Source: Zwartia hollandica (lineage in GTDB: Bacteria; Pseudomonadota; Gammaproteobacteria; Burkholderiales; Burkholderiaceae_B). From it: a stretch of DNA of 64,000 nt. Below, piece after piece: positions 36,820 to 45,177 of this stretch. The stretch lies in the NCBI RefSeq assembly GCF_019923725.1, contig NZ_JAHXRI010000006.1:935696-999695 (forward strand). Direction: 5' to 3'. Position 1 is the first letter of the stretch. Each line of letters starts with the position of its first letter. The notes under the pieces were generated by a model. It saw only the letters and a list, made by a program, of their open reading frames with translations, was not told the DNA's origin and did no database searches. Both the position numbers and the translations under genes were made by a program.

Positions 36820-37292
36820 GAGCTCATCCCTTTTGATATTATGAAAGCGAATGTGCCCCGTCTATCTTTGAGATAGTTTGATTTATTTGAGCGATTCGTG
36901 TCAAGGCATTTTGCAGCTTGGTCAAACGGCCGACCGGAAGTTGGATTTCGTCAACCGGGGGCTATGTAGGTGTGGATGCTATTACGCCCCAATCTGGTTA
37001 ACCTTTTCTTAGACGTACCGCCTACCGCACAATAAACTCGGCATGTCGTCATTAACTGAGCTATTCAGTTAGCCAAGGTTCGGGAACATGCGTGCACTAA
37101 CTCCAGATCTATTGAAACCAGGGTGCAACAGTGAGTTCCGACCTCGGTAGTTCCGACACGTCGCTAGCTAGCTAGCTGCCGTTCGCGAAGGACTGTAATT
37201 GGCCGAAAGCAACACTTTTGAATGCACCCACATAGCTGCCATTGAAGGCGGTCGACCCGGTGTCGGAACAAAGGCCGCCTTCAATGACCGTC
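36820..37292. other. Non-coding stretch between nuclease remnant and recombinase
   Basis: No convincing gene on either strand. A short microsatellite (GCTA repeated, about 37162-37176) and a mix of base composition suggest a junction of pieces of different origin. Confidence 0.4.
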
Positions 37293-37916
37293 TCAGATTT
37301 CAGTCTGCTCGGAGATTTCAAGAGCGTCGTCGACCTCGATACCCAGGTACCTCACGGTCGATTCCAGCTTGGAGTGACCGAGCAGCAGTTGCACGGCTCG
37401 GAGGTTCTTAGTGCGTCGATAGATCAGCGTGGCTTTGGTCCTTCGCATCGAATGGGTCCCATACTCGGAACGATCCAGACCAAGCTCATCCACCCAGTGC
37501 CCGAGAATCCGAGCGTACTGCCGGGTTCCGAGGTGGGGGGAGTCGTGGAGCCTGCTCGGAAAAAGAAAGTCGTCGGATTTCAATGCCGCCTGCTTGATCC
37601 ACGCTTGCAAGGCCTCTCTGGTGACAGCCGTGATCTCGAATTGCACTGGGCGCTTGGTCTTGTGTTGCATGACGATTGCTCGGTTGGCCACCTGATCGCC
37701 ATGGGTCACGTCGCGGACTTTGAGTGATACGAGGTCACATCCGCGAAGCTTACTGTCGATACCAAGGTTGAAGAGGGCGAGCTCGCGAACCCGTCCTTCC
37801 ATCTGAAGCCGTACGCGTAGGGCCCAGATGTCTTTCACCTTGAAGGGCGCTTTCTGCCCGACGATCTTGCCCTTGTTCCACGGTTCGTGATGAACCACAT
37901 TGGTTGAGGTTTCCAT
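37293..37916 (-). CDS. Small tyrosine recombinase
   Basis: A 207-residue catalytic-domain-only tyrosine recombinase of the short proteobacterial type. Active-site residues: Arg in SKLRGCDLVSL, HxxR in THSMRRTKAT, His in LLLGHSKLE and the nucleophile Tyr in TVRYLGIEVDDALE. It lacks the N-terminal core-binding domain of phage integrases. The ATG at 37916 follows GGGAGA; the frame opens 10 codons earlier. It sits directly beside the truncated end of the class 1 integron and could have moved this neighbourhood; that is inference. Confidence 0.85.
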   Translation of the reverse strand: METSTNVVHHEPWNKGKIVGQKAPFKVKDIWALRVRLQMEGRVRELALFNLGIDSKLRGCDLVSLKVRDVTHGDQVANRAIVMQHKTKRPVQFEITAVTREALQAWIKQAALKSDDFLFPSRLHDSPHLGTRQYARILGHWVDELGLDRSEYGTHSMRRTKATLIYRRTKNLRAVQLLLGHSKLESTVRYLGIEVDDALEISEQTEI

Positions 37917-37946
37917 GATGGTCTCCCATCGAGTTGAGGGGAGCAA

Positions 37947-38159
37947 AGCATGCGCTTTTGGGGTATAACCGCCTTGCGCTATATCAAGTCAGAAGAGATC
38001 ACTCCAGTTGAACTGATGACTGCAAACGAGTGGGGCCGTCAACCAGCGCATTCGGCCATCAGCGGACGCAGGGAGGACTTTCCGCAACCGGCCGTTCGAT
38101 GCGGCACCGATGGCCTTCGCGCAGGGGTAGTGAATCCGCCAGGATTGACTTGCGCTGCC
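37947..38159. other. Truncated class 1 integron 5'-conserved segment
   Basis: No gene. From memory, bases about 38052-38159 are the normal sequence beyond intI1 in class 1 integrons, including CCGCCAGGATTGACTTGCG. The match stops near 38052, before the IRi inverted repeat, so the outer edge of the integron has been replaced by other DNA. Confidence 0.6.
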
Positions 38160-39173
38160 CTACCTCTCACTAGTGAGGGGCGGCAGCGCATCAAGCGGTG
38201 AGCGCACTCCGGCACCGCCAACTTTCAGCACATGCGTGTAAATCATCGTCGTAGAGACGTCGGAATGGCCGAGCAGATCCTGCACGGTTCGAATGTCGTA
38301 ACCGCTGCGGAGCAAGGCCGTCGCGAACGAGTGGCGGAGGGTGTGCGGTGTGGCGGGCTTCGTGATGCCTGCTTGTTCTACGGCACGTTTGAAGGCGCGC
38401 TGAAAGGTCTGGTCATACATGTGATGGCGACGCACGACACCGCTCCGTGGATCGGTCGAATGCGTGTGCTGCGCAAAAACCCAGAACCACGGCCAGGAAT
38501 GCCCGGCGCGCGGATACTTCCGCTCAAGGGCGTCGGGAAGCGCAACGCCGCTGCGGCCCTCGGCCTGGTCCTTCAGCCACCATGCCCGTGCACGCGACAG
38601 CTGCTCGCGCAGGCTGGGTGCCAAGCTCTCGGGTAACATCAAGGCCCGATCCTTGGAGCCCTTGCCCTCCCGCACGATGATCGTGCCGTGATCGAAATCC
38701 AGATCCTTGACCCGCAGTTGCAAACCCTCACTGATCCGCATGCCCGTTCCATACAGAAGCTGGGCGAACAAACGATGCTCGCCTTCCAGAAAACCGAGGA
38801 TGCGAACCACTTCATCCGGGGTCAGCACCACCGGCAAGCGCCGCGACGGCCGAGGTCTTCCGATCTCCTGAAGCCAAGGCAGATCCACACACAGCACCTT
38901 GCCGTAGAAGAACAGCAAGGCCGCCAATGCCTGCCGATGCGTGGATGCCGAAACCTTACGCTCGTTTGCCAGCCAGGACAGAAATGCCTCGACTTCGCTG
39001 CTGCCCAAGGTTGCCGGGTGACGCACTCCGTGGAAACGGATGAAGGCACGAACCCAGTGGACATACGCCTGTTCGGTTCGTAAGCTGTAATGCAAGTAGC
39101 GTATGCGCTCGCGCAGTTGGTCCAGAACCTTGACCGAACGCAGCGGTGGTAACGGTGCAGTGCTGGTTTTCAT
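38160..39173 (-). CDS. intI1: Class 1 integron integrase IntI1
   Basis: A 337-residue integron integrase that recombines attI with attC sites of gene cassettes. It matches the clinical IntI1 sequence as I remember it, with only about three substitutions (for example MKTS for MKTA at the start and LCVDL for LCTDL). Tyrosine-recombinase residues are Arg in GTGMRISEG, HxxR in TPHTLRHSF, His in LLGHSDVS and Tyr in TTMIYTHV; the IntI-specific extra helix is at [18 protein letters not shown]. The cassette promoter lies inside the gene. Intact and probably functional. Confidence 0.97.
   Translation of the reverse strand: MKTSTAPLPPLRSVKVLDQLRERIRYLHYSLRTEQAYVHWVRAFIRFHGVRHPATLGSSEVEAFLSWLANERKVSASTHRQALAALLFFYGKVLCVDLPWLQEIGRPRPSRRLPVVLTPDEVVRILGFLEGEHRLFAQLLYGTGMRISEGLQLRVKDLDFDHGTIIVREGKGSKDRALMLPESLAPSLREQLSRARAWWLKDQAEGRSGVALPDALERKYPRAGHSWPWFWVFAQHTHSTDPRSGVVRRHHMYDQTFQRAFKRAVEQAGITKPATPHTLRHSFATALLRSGYDIRTVQDLLGHSDVSTTMIYTHVLKVGGAGVRSPLDALPPLTSER
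39058..39086 (+). promoter_or_regulatory. Integron cassette promoter Pc, weak (PcW) type
   Basis: TGGACA at 39058-39063, 17-base spacer and TAAGCT at 39081-39086, within intI1 and pointing at the cassette. This -35/-10 pair is the form known as PcW. Confidence 0.85.
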
Positions 39174-39315
39174 GGCTTGTTATGACTGTTGTTTTGTACA
39201 GTCTATGCCTCGGGCATCCAAGCAGCAAGCGCGTTACGCCGTGGGTCGATGTGTGATATTATGGAGCAGTAACGATGTTACGCAGCTGGGCAGTCGCCCG
39301 AAAACAAAGTTATGC
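39174..39315 (+). other. attI1 recombination site region
   Basis: Between intI1 and the first cassette lies the standard attI1 sequence with GGCATCCAAGCAGCAAGCG, two GTTACG-type direct-repeat binding sites and the core AACAAAGTTATGC. The crossover is after G39309, giving GTTATGC at the cassette junction. Confidence 0.88.
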
Positions 39316-39951
39316 GGCACTCATCGAAATGGAGATTGAAAATGAACAGACTAACTAAACTCATCTTATTCGGGGCGGCTCTAGCTGCGTCTGTAGCTCA
39401 CGCACAAGATCCGAAAGACATCCCACAAAAATCTGGGGTAACACCTACGGATCTCATAGTACGCGGAGTGGACGGCACAGCGAATCTGGACTTCACAGTC
39501 ATAGATGTGAAGTACGAGCCAGGTGGTGTCAACCGTCGCCATTTTCATCCAGCGGCGGTCACCTTCTATGTAGTTTCTGGGACACCAGTTTTCCAGCAGG
39601 AGGGCAAGGAACCCATTACCCTAAAACCCGGTGACAGCCTACTCGTTCCGGCCGGCACCACTCATTCCCATTGGAACCCTAGTAAGACTGAAGGTGTTCG
39701 ATGGCTGGAATTCATCGTGGCTGAAAAAGGTAAAGGAAGATCCATCCGAAAGCCTTGAATAGAAAGTTTCGCCTCATAATCACGAAAGGAAAATGTAACC
39801 GCGACCAGCCGCCTTTGGTCGTAAGCAGAAAAGTAGAGGCCCATGAAGTACACAACCAAGTGCCGCATAACCATGCGCTGCAGCGAACCCGGCATGACGT
39901 CGTGGTTTGCAATCCACGCGTCCCGTGCGCCGGGTCGCTGAGCTTGGGTCG
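39310..39951 (+). mobile_element. Integron gene cassette carrying a cupin gene
   Basis: Cassette of about 642 bases bounded by GTTATGC at attI1 and GTTGAAC at the end of its attC site. The first seven bases are the exact complement of the attC R'' box GCATAAC (39865-39871), as required for a cassette in position one. No antibiotic-resistance gene and no qacE/sul1 3' segment is present. Confidence 0.85.
39342..39758 (+). CDS. Secreted cupin-domain protein (integron cassette)
   Basis: A 138-residue protein with a signal peptide (MNRLTKLILFGAALAASVAHA, cleaved about residue 21) and one cupin barrel: metal-binding motif 1 in RRHFHPAAVTFYVVSG and motif 2 in PGDSLLVPAGTTHSHWN. The ATG at 39342 follows GGAGATTG. 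It would be a periplasmic metal-dependent enzyme or binding protein expressed from Pc. No specific reaction can be assigned. It is the only gene in the integron. Confidence 0.82.
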   Translation: MNRLTKLILFGAALAASVAHAQDPKDIPQKSGVTPTDLIVRGVDGTANLDFTVIDVKYEPGGVNRRHFHPAAVTFYVVSGTPVFQQEGKEPITLKPGDSLLVPAGTTHSHWNPSKTEGVRWLEFIVAEKGKGRSIRKP

Positions 39952-39957
39952 TTGAAC
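39865..39957 (+). repeat. attC recombination site
   Basis: Imperfect inverted repeat of about 93 bases from GCATAAC (R'') to GTTGAAC (R'). Inner arms GCTGCAGCGAACCCGG and CCGGGTCGCTGAGC pair with unpaired extra bases on one side, the expected pattern that gives attC its strand polarity. Confidence 0.85.
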
Positions 39958-40409
39958 GACAGCTTTCCCAAAAGCTCTACGGCGGTTCAGGGTCGAGAGC
40001 GTGAATTCACCGTTTCGAGCAGCGGACTTTCAGCCACGCGCTTTCGGTGCGGTCGGCTAACCAGCCAAGCAAGACGACTGCAGTTCCTTCGATACCGGTC
40101 GTTCATGTCACCGCAATGCTCAGTGAGTCATTGACGGCTTTTACCGAGCAATATGAACCAAGCACCTCAGTTCGGCTGGCCGCAATCGCTGCATAGCTGT
40201 CAATGAAAAAAACTTTTACTTAATCAAAAAAGAGAAGCTGCATGCCTTCGGCATATGGTGGTAATGCCACTCCAAGATCCCACTTATCCAATATATTTCA
40301 ACAAATCAGGCTTATAAATTACTATATGTCTGTGACTTTTTTTGTGGTCGTGAAATCTGTAAAAAGGTGCTAAATACACTGGAAATCCTAGATTTCATTT
40401 GCAAGGAAC
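39958..40409. other. Non-coding stretch after the integron
   Basis: No gene found. Early part (to about 40190) has integron-like base composition but no second attC; then AT-rich sequence with two small hairpins near 40243-40275 (ATGCC-TTC-GGCAT and GTGG-TAAT-GCCAC). It may hold the promoter for the next gene. Confidence 0.4.
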
Positions 40410-41993
40410 GTGTATCAAGTGATCAAGCTCACAGTCCATGAGTCGGTAGAAGCAGCCCTACAGAAGGCTTTTCCCAAGCCAGCTGCGGCTGCCAAACGGG
40501 CGCTGGCTAAATACATCAGCGTTGTGGAATCCATGCTGTTTGATGCCCTTCAGCGTGGGCAAACACCCGAGCAACGCAAACTTGGACTTTACGCAATTTC
40601 ACTAGACCAACTGGCTAATAAAGGCGGGCAGATCGGACCCAAAAAGATCCGCGTGCATAAATGGCTCACGGACAACGACTGGGACATCGTCCAAACGGTG
40701 GTCAAGGGCACTAAGTTCTCTGGGCAGAATTCCCAGGTCAAGCTCACACCCCTTGTCACGATACAAAACGACTTGCAGATTCCTGCTGCATCCCTGTCTG
40801 CCGCCACAACTGACGAAGAGATTGATGCGTACCTGAGCGGTAATGATGTCAGCAACATTGCCTTGTTTGATCACCTTTATCCAGAGTACAACTTGGAATG
40901 GCGCGAGGACAAGCTGCGGCAGCTTTTCGATTGGGTGCCAGTTGATGTTGAGTCAGTCAAGGCATATGTTTATTGGCTTGAGACTGAATCAAAGATGATC
41001 CAAGGGCCCAAGAAAGATTTGGCACTTCGACAAGCGTTATCAATTCTTGGCATAGCCGCTGTTACCAAGGGCTACTACCTCCAACGCAAAAAACTCAGTC
41101 CGTTTGGTCGTACCTATTACGAAGGAACCAGCGTTCAAAACGTCAACAAGGAGTTGCGCCGCGCTATGCTGGGTAACTGCTGGGAATACGACATCCGAAG
41201 CAGCGTAGTCGCTTGGAAAATGGGCTATGCCCGTGGCTACTTAGCTGCCAGTGGACTTGATCAAGATTTGAAGAAATCATTTCCCGCCACGCTCCTGTAC
41301 TTGGAAGACAAAGCAGACTTCATGGCGACAGTGCGCCATTATGTTTTTCCAGAAAGTAGCCCGGTACCCAAAGATCTACGACCCAAGCTACTCAAGCAAG
41401 CGTTTACCGCTATCAGCTTTGGTGCACGACAAACAGCTAAAGGGTGGTTAGATGCATCTGGCAATTGGACTAACCCAGCGCTTGTAGAGATCCTGCAAAA
41501 CACTGAAGACAGAATGCGATTTCTTGCCGACGATACGGTCAAGCTTTTCATCAAAGAGCAAAACGCACTGGACGACTACCTCTACGATTTGTTCAAGAAG
41601 TTCCGTCCTGATTTGCTGCTCGAGCGATACCTGCAGACGGATAGCGGAAGACCTAGCAAAGCCAAGGTGCTCGCCTACCTTTATCAGCACGGCGAAACGC
41701 ATGTCATGGATATTGTTCGTCAAGCAGCAATGGCTAAAGGGCATGTACCCATTGCCAATGTTCACGATGCCATTTTCTTCAAGCGTCGATTGGGTGCTGA
41801 ATTCAAAAGTGAAATTGAATGGCAGATGCGCGAGCAAACAGGCAACCCATACTGGCATCTCACTCCCAAGCAGATCGAACGCTACACACCGCGATCATTA
41901 AACGCAAAGCGTGAAGAGCAAGAACACAAGGACCGAATGGCAATTGAGCAAGCGCGTGCTGTAGCGTACTACTCAGGTTCAAAGCCAGTTTGA
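40410..41993 (+). CDS. Polymerase-like protein of phage or plasmid type, divergent
   Basis: A 527-residue protein starting at GTG 40410 after AAGGA. No close family is recognised. Three spaced motifs resemble the palm of family A/single-subunit polymerases: motif A-like WEYDIRSSVVAWKMGYARG (about residue 252), motif B-like RPKLLKQAFTAISFGARQT (about 324) and motif C-like IANVHDAIFFKRR (about 449). The N-terminal 200 residues have no clear match. It is followed by small phage-like genes. It could be a replication protein of the mobile element. Assignment is inference. Confidence 0.4.
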   Translation: MYQVIKLTVHESVEAALQKAFPKPAAAAKRALAKYISVVESMLFDALQRGQTPEQRKLGLYAISLDQLANKGGQIGPKKIRVHKWLTDNDWDIVQTVVKGTKFSGQNSQVKLTPLVTIQNDLQIPAASLSAATTDEEIDAYLSGNDVSNIALFDHLYPEYNLEWREDKLRQLFDWVPVDVESVKAYVYWLETESKMIQGPKKDLALRQALSILGIAAVTKGYYLQRKKLSPFGRTYYEGTSVQNVNKELRRAMLGNCWEYDIRSSVVAWKMGYARGYLAASGLDQDLKKSFPATLLYLEDKADFMATVRHYVFPESSPVPKDLRPKLLKQAFTAISFGARQTAKGWLDASGNWTNPALVEILQNTEDRMRFLADDTVKLFIKEQNALDDYLYDLFKKFRPDLLLERYLQTDSGRPSKAKVLAYLYQHGETHVMDIVRQAAMAKGHVPIANVHDAIFFKRRLGAEFKSEIEWQMREQTGNPYWHLTPKQIERYTPRSLNAKREEQEHKDRMAIEQARAVAYYSGSKPV

Positions 41994-42115
41994 CCATCTT
42001 AAATTTCAGTAATCTGAGTCCTTCCAATCTGTCGGGTTACCAATCATTTCGGTTGTCCAGAGCCATGGTCTGACAATAAATTAGTTATTCCTGCAACACA
42101 CACAAGGAGTAGCAA

Positions 42116-42607
42116 ATGTCAGGTTTAAGTGCATTGAAATTCGTCGCCAGCAAGCCTCAACAGGGCAATAGCCCTAAGCACGCTCGTCGTCAAAAACTTA
42201 GCAACAAACTTCATGAGCAGATACAAATGGCCAAAGCCGTTCAATCTGGGACTGAGTTTGTGCCAGTAAAGATCCGCAGCGTTAAAGATGAAGCAACAGG
42301 GGAGACGCGCAAAGTTGAGATCCCTAAGCGCTTGAAGCCATGGTGGTGGCCAAGCGATAACGGCAAGATGTGCATCACTGTTCGCTATGGTGCTCGTACA
42401 CTCGAAGTGGTCGAAGGAAAGAACGCCATCGAGACAGAAAACATTGCAGGCGTTATCACTACGCTTGAAGTGTTGCGAACGGCTGTAGATGCGGGCGAAC
42501 TTGATGGGCGTATAGAAGCTGTTAGCGGACTGGTCAAAGCTGGCTTTGACAAAGAAGCTACTTCAGGCAAACGACCAACCCTGAAGCTTCCAGCTAAAGC
42601 CAATTAA
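42116..42607 (+). CDS. Conserved island/phage protein of unknown function
   Basis: A 163-residue protein. The N-terminus SGLSALKFVASKP leads into a basic helix (KLSNKLHEQIQMAKAVQSG), then KRLKPWWW and a VRYGARTLEVVEGKNAI segment. I recognise the general pattern from uncharacterised proteobacterial and phage proteins (possibly DUF6641), but cannot confirm it. ATG follows AAGGAG. It is downstream of the polymerase-like gene and probably co-transcribed. No function is assigned. Confidence 0.6.
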   Translation: MSGLSALKFVASKPQQGNSPKHARRQKLSNKLHEQIQMAKAVQSGTEFVPVKIRSVKDEATGETRKVEIPKRLKPWWWPSDNGKMCITVRYGARTLEVVEGKNAIETENIAGVITTLEVLRTAVDAGELDGRIEAVSGLVKAGFDKEATSGKRPTLKLPAKAN

Positions 42608-42654
42608 ACACATTGATGTTCAACAAGCCGACGCTAAGGTCGGCTTTCTTTTGG

Positions 42655-42858
42655 CTATCTGGGTTTGATTGGTTGAATAGGTTTGATCGTGTTCGATTTG
42701 GGTTTGAGTAGTTGACTCAAAGCTTTTTGTGCGCGTTGTGCTTTTTGTCTTTCGCGTTCAACTTTCAGTACGTCAGTGGCACGTTTGCTTGAGGCTTTCA
42801 GTTGATCAAGCCTCAGTTGCTCTGGTGATTTTGGTTTGGCAAGCTCAAATATTCGCAT
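42655..42858 (-). CDS. Small basic phage-like protein
   Basis: A 67-residue protein, MRIFELAKPKSPEQLRLDQL at the N-terminus, then a charged helix (ASSKRATDVLKVERERQKAQ) and a Lys/Pro tail. Similar small Lys/Arg/Ala-rich helices occur in T4-like phages. The opening MRxxE(L/I)AxP is shared with the divergent neighbour at 42909. No good ribosome site is seen, so it is less certain than its neighbour. Function unknown. Confidence 0.5.
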   Translation of the reverse strand: MRIFELAKPKSPEQLRLDQLKASSKRATDVLKVERERQKAQRAQKALSQLLKPKSNTIKPIQPIKPR

Positions 42859-42859
42859 G

Positions 42860-42889
42860 CATTTATTTATGGCAACGGATAAATAAATG
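42860..42889. promoter_or_regulatory. Perfect inverted repeat between divergent small genes
   Basis: Arms CATTTATTTAT (42860-42870) and ATAAATAAATG (42879-42889) around GGCAACGG. It lies in the 50-base gap between two divergent starts and could be an operator, or a hairpin near both ribosome sites. Confidence 0.55.
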
Positions 42890-42908
42890 TAGGAAAAGGA
42901 GACCAAAC

Positions 42909-43475
42909 ATGAGATTTATGGAAATTGCCAACCCTGAGGACCAACTGGCGCTGTGGAAGCTGGTATCTGACAAGATGTGGGCAGCATTTGCTCAGCCAGT
43001 CCCGCAGCCTGACAGCACCCAGGGGCCTCAATCATCAACCCTGAAGGGTAGGGTGGCTAACCCAGCAAAGCCTGTTGCCAGACCCACCACCAAAACTTCA
43101 CATAAAGCTTCAGCCAAATCAAAGACCAAGGCGGTTAAGCCCAAGCGTGCGCCAATGGCCCCAGCTCCAAAACCTCTACCAAAGCCCAACCCTCAGCAAG
43201 TGACTTCAACCCAAGATACAAAACAACAGGCCCAGCAACATCAGCAACTGGCCCAGCACCTGCATAAGGAGTTGATGAAACCCAACCCCCAGCAAAGAAT
43301 CTACCCCCAGCCACCAACCCCCATACAAAAACCAGTGACCCCCATCGAGCCAATGACCAATGGCTATGACGAAAGAGACAAGGACGAGCTGGTATTTCAC
43401 TCACGTGCCCAGCACCCTTTCAAGACCATAAGTCAGACAAAAAGTGCGTTATCGGGTCAAAAGCGTGGTTTTTAG
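42909..43475 (+). CDS. Pro/Gln/Lys-rich low-complexity protein
   Basis: A 188-residue protein. A short folded start (MRFMEIANPEDQLALWKLV) is followed by about 130 residues rich in Pro, Gln, Lys and Ala (for example APKPLPKPNPQQ, QQAQQHQQLAQHLH) and a more ordered tail (YDERDKDELVFHSRAQHP). ATG at 42909 has AAAAGGAGA upstream; the frame is open to 42729. Mostly disordered; no enzymatic motif. It shares its N-terminal motif with the divergent small gene. Possibly a phage-derived linker or scaffold. Confidence 0.55.
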   Translation: MRFMEIANPEDQLALWKLVSDKMWAAFAQPVPQPDSTQGPQSSTLKGRVANPAKPVARPTTKTSHKASAKSKTKAVKPKRAPMAPAPKPLPKPNPQQVTSTQDTKQQAQQHQQLAQHLHKELMKPNPQQRIYPQPPTPIQKPVTPIEPMTNGYDERDKDELVFHSRAQHPFKTISQTKSALSGQKRGF

Positions 43476-43697
43476 GCAGAAAACATAGTGCTTTTTTGAA
43501 CCTGATTCGCGGTCACGACAGGCATAGCTCAAATGGTTTGATAGGGTCTAGGATAATTTGCCCCTTTGATTTCTTGGTCAGCGATTGTGGCTCACGTAGT
43601 TGGCAGGCGAACTCAATGGGTTCAAAATGCTAGCAAGTTGACTCTTAAACGCTCGGGCTAGTGTCATGCATATTCAGTCAAATTTGGAGGTGAAGGC
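43476..43697. other. Gap with copy of the tRNA promoter
   Basis: Contains ATAATTTGCCCCTTTGA at about 43553-43569, matching ATAATTTGCCCCTTGGA downstream of the split tRNA promoter (32091-32107). What follows is not a recognisable tRNA. It may be an older tRNA-side junction. Confidence 0.45.
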
Positions 43698-44636
43698 ATG
43701 AAAGTTTTTCTTAGTTTGTATGGCCACACGAACAGTGCTTCACTCCCATTAAGAATGGGTATCGCGATTACTGAAAAGCACCAGCAATTCGCGATTCTTG
43801 AAGATGCACAGTACGACGAAGAAGGCACTCTTAGCCAGCGACAAAATGAGCTTGACCGTGGCAATAAACATTACACAGGAACTCTAGTAATTCCAAATGA
43901 GTCACGATCTGTAGACAAGCCATACTGCCTTGATTGCAGGGTCGTTTTAGGCTCCCCAAAAACAAGCGAGCAAAGTCCTCCTGTTGTTACTTTATTAATG
44001 AAGATGAGCAATAGGGGTGACATGACAGTCACGGCCCATATTGAACGCATGCTCAAAAGAGGTCAAATAACAACTGAGGATTTGATTAAATATTTTCATC
44101 CTGCTTACGTTCGCGGTGAAATTGAATCGTCAAACGACTGTGAAGATATTTTCAGAAAACATATTGTTAGTATTGCTCTTGATAGCAAGGCAGCAGATGC
44201 AGCAGGGCAAGAGATCATTAAAAATCCTGAGCCGATTTTAAAAGCTATCATTGAAAGTGAAATCGAAGGCATTGAACTTCGTGCGCCGTCAAAATTTCAA
44301 AAGTTGTCTATCCCACATGTCAAATACGAGTACGTTATGGCAGATACATATATCGAGGATGTGAGAATTGAAGACGACATGATCAAGTTCAGGTGCATTG
44401 ATAGCAAAGGCGAACTTCGTGAGATGCATTCATTTAAGTTGTCTCCTCGAAAACATCTGTCGTCTCTTCATCAATATGCTTTCGAATATCTAAAGAGCCG
44501 ACAAGAACAACGAGCGTTATTTGCAGTTTGCAACTCTGATCCGTGCAAAGGTTTTTTCGCTGAAAGTGTTACAGCAATTTCTTTGCAATTGATGCGCTCA
44601 GATACTGCGAAAAAAATGACTGCCATTCAAGACTAA
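43698..44636 (+). CDS. Hypothetical protein, unrecognised family
   Basis: A 312-residue, mostly soluble, mixed alpha/beta protein without signal or membrane segment. Features include YCLDCRVVLG, an acidic middle and KLSPRKHLSSLHQYAFEYL near the end. ATG follows a GGAGGTG ribosome site, so translation looks genuine. The AT-rich composition matches the following gene, 21 bases away, and both are probably one transcript. No function can be proposed from sequence; defence or element maintenance are possible by context only. Confidence 0.55.
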   Translation: MKVFLSLYGHTNSASLPLRMGIAITEKHQQFAILEDAQYDEEGTLSQRQNELDRGNKHYTGTLVIPNESRSVDKPYCLDCRVVLGSPKTSEQSPPVVTLLMKMSNRGDMTVTAHIERMLKRGQITTEDLIKYFHPAYVRGEIESSNDCEDIFRKHIVSIALDSKAADAAGQEIIKNPEPILKAIIESEIEGIELRAPSKFQKLSIPHVKYEYVMADTYIEDVRIEDDMIKFRCIDSKGELREMHSFKLSPRKHLSSLHQYAFEYLKSRQEQRALFAVCNSDPCKGFFAESVTAISLQLMRSDTAKKMTAIQD

Positions 44637-44657
44637 TTAAAAAGACTAGAGAGTTAT

Positions 44658-45140
44658 ATGGATAGTTTCAATATTATTTGGTGCACACTTTGGTCAGATT
44701 ATTTCATGACCCAACATCAGTACGATGATGAGAATCGGCGCTTTAATGTTCCAGTCGCGGTTGCTGCAGATTTCCTGTTTTTTTTATCTGAGATGCTTGG
44801 ACAACAAAAAACTGGCTATTACTCTGATGATGAACAAAAATTTGTATCTGTAGAACTGTCAGATGAAGATGTTGACAAACTCACTGACTGGATCCTTGAC
44901 TTCAATTTTTCCACAAGAAAGCCCTTAGGTTTGACTATGCCGGATTTGTATCTTGATGAAGAAAAAATTTTAGTGTCTACAGTAAATGTCTATTGCCACA
45001 GAATCGCTGAATTCCTTGCATACATGATCGAAAATCAGAGCAAAGGGCGCGATGAAGTTGCAGAATGGGCCACTAAAAATTTCCTATTAATCTACGCAAA
45101 AGCTTACGCTGATGCTTTGAAAGCCAAGGACTCTAATTAA
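44658..45140 (+). CDS. Hypothetical acidic protein
   Basis: A 160-residue acidic, mainly helical protein (ELSDEDVDKLTDWILDF, then NVYCHRIAEFLAYMIENQ). No known motif. It follows the 312-residue hypothetical gene closely and precedes a small hydrolase gene in the same direction, forming a three-gene set in the first mobile module. Confidence 0.5.
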   Translation: MDSFNIIWCTLWSDYFMTQHQYDDENRRFNVPVAVAADFLFFLSEMLGQQKTGYYSDDEQKFVSVELSDEDVDKLTDWILDFNFSTRKPLGLTMPDLYLDEEKILVSTVNVYCHRIAEFLAYMIENQSKGRDEVAEWATKNFLLIYAKAYADALKAKDSN

Positions 45141-45177
45141 ATTTCCTAAGATTTTTCAAAAATTAGTCGAGAAATCA

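Noticed and set aside
39958..40409. A second integron cassette
   Set aside because: No attC-like inverted repeat and no box complementary to GTTGAAC is present, and there is no gene.
43570..43640. A tRNA after the promoter-like copy at 43553
   Set aside because: The sequence has GGCTC and GGGTTCAAAA-like pieces but does not form paired acceptor and anticodon stems.
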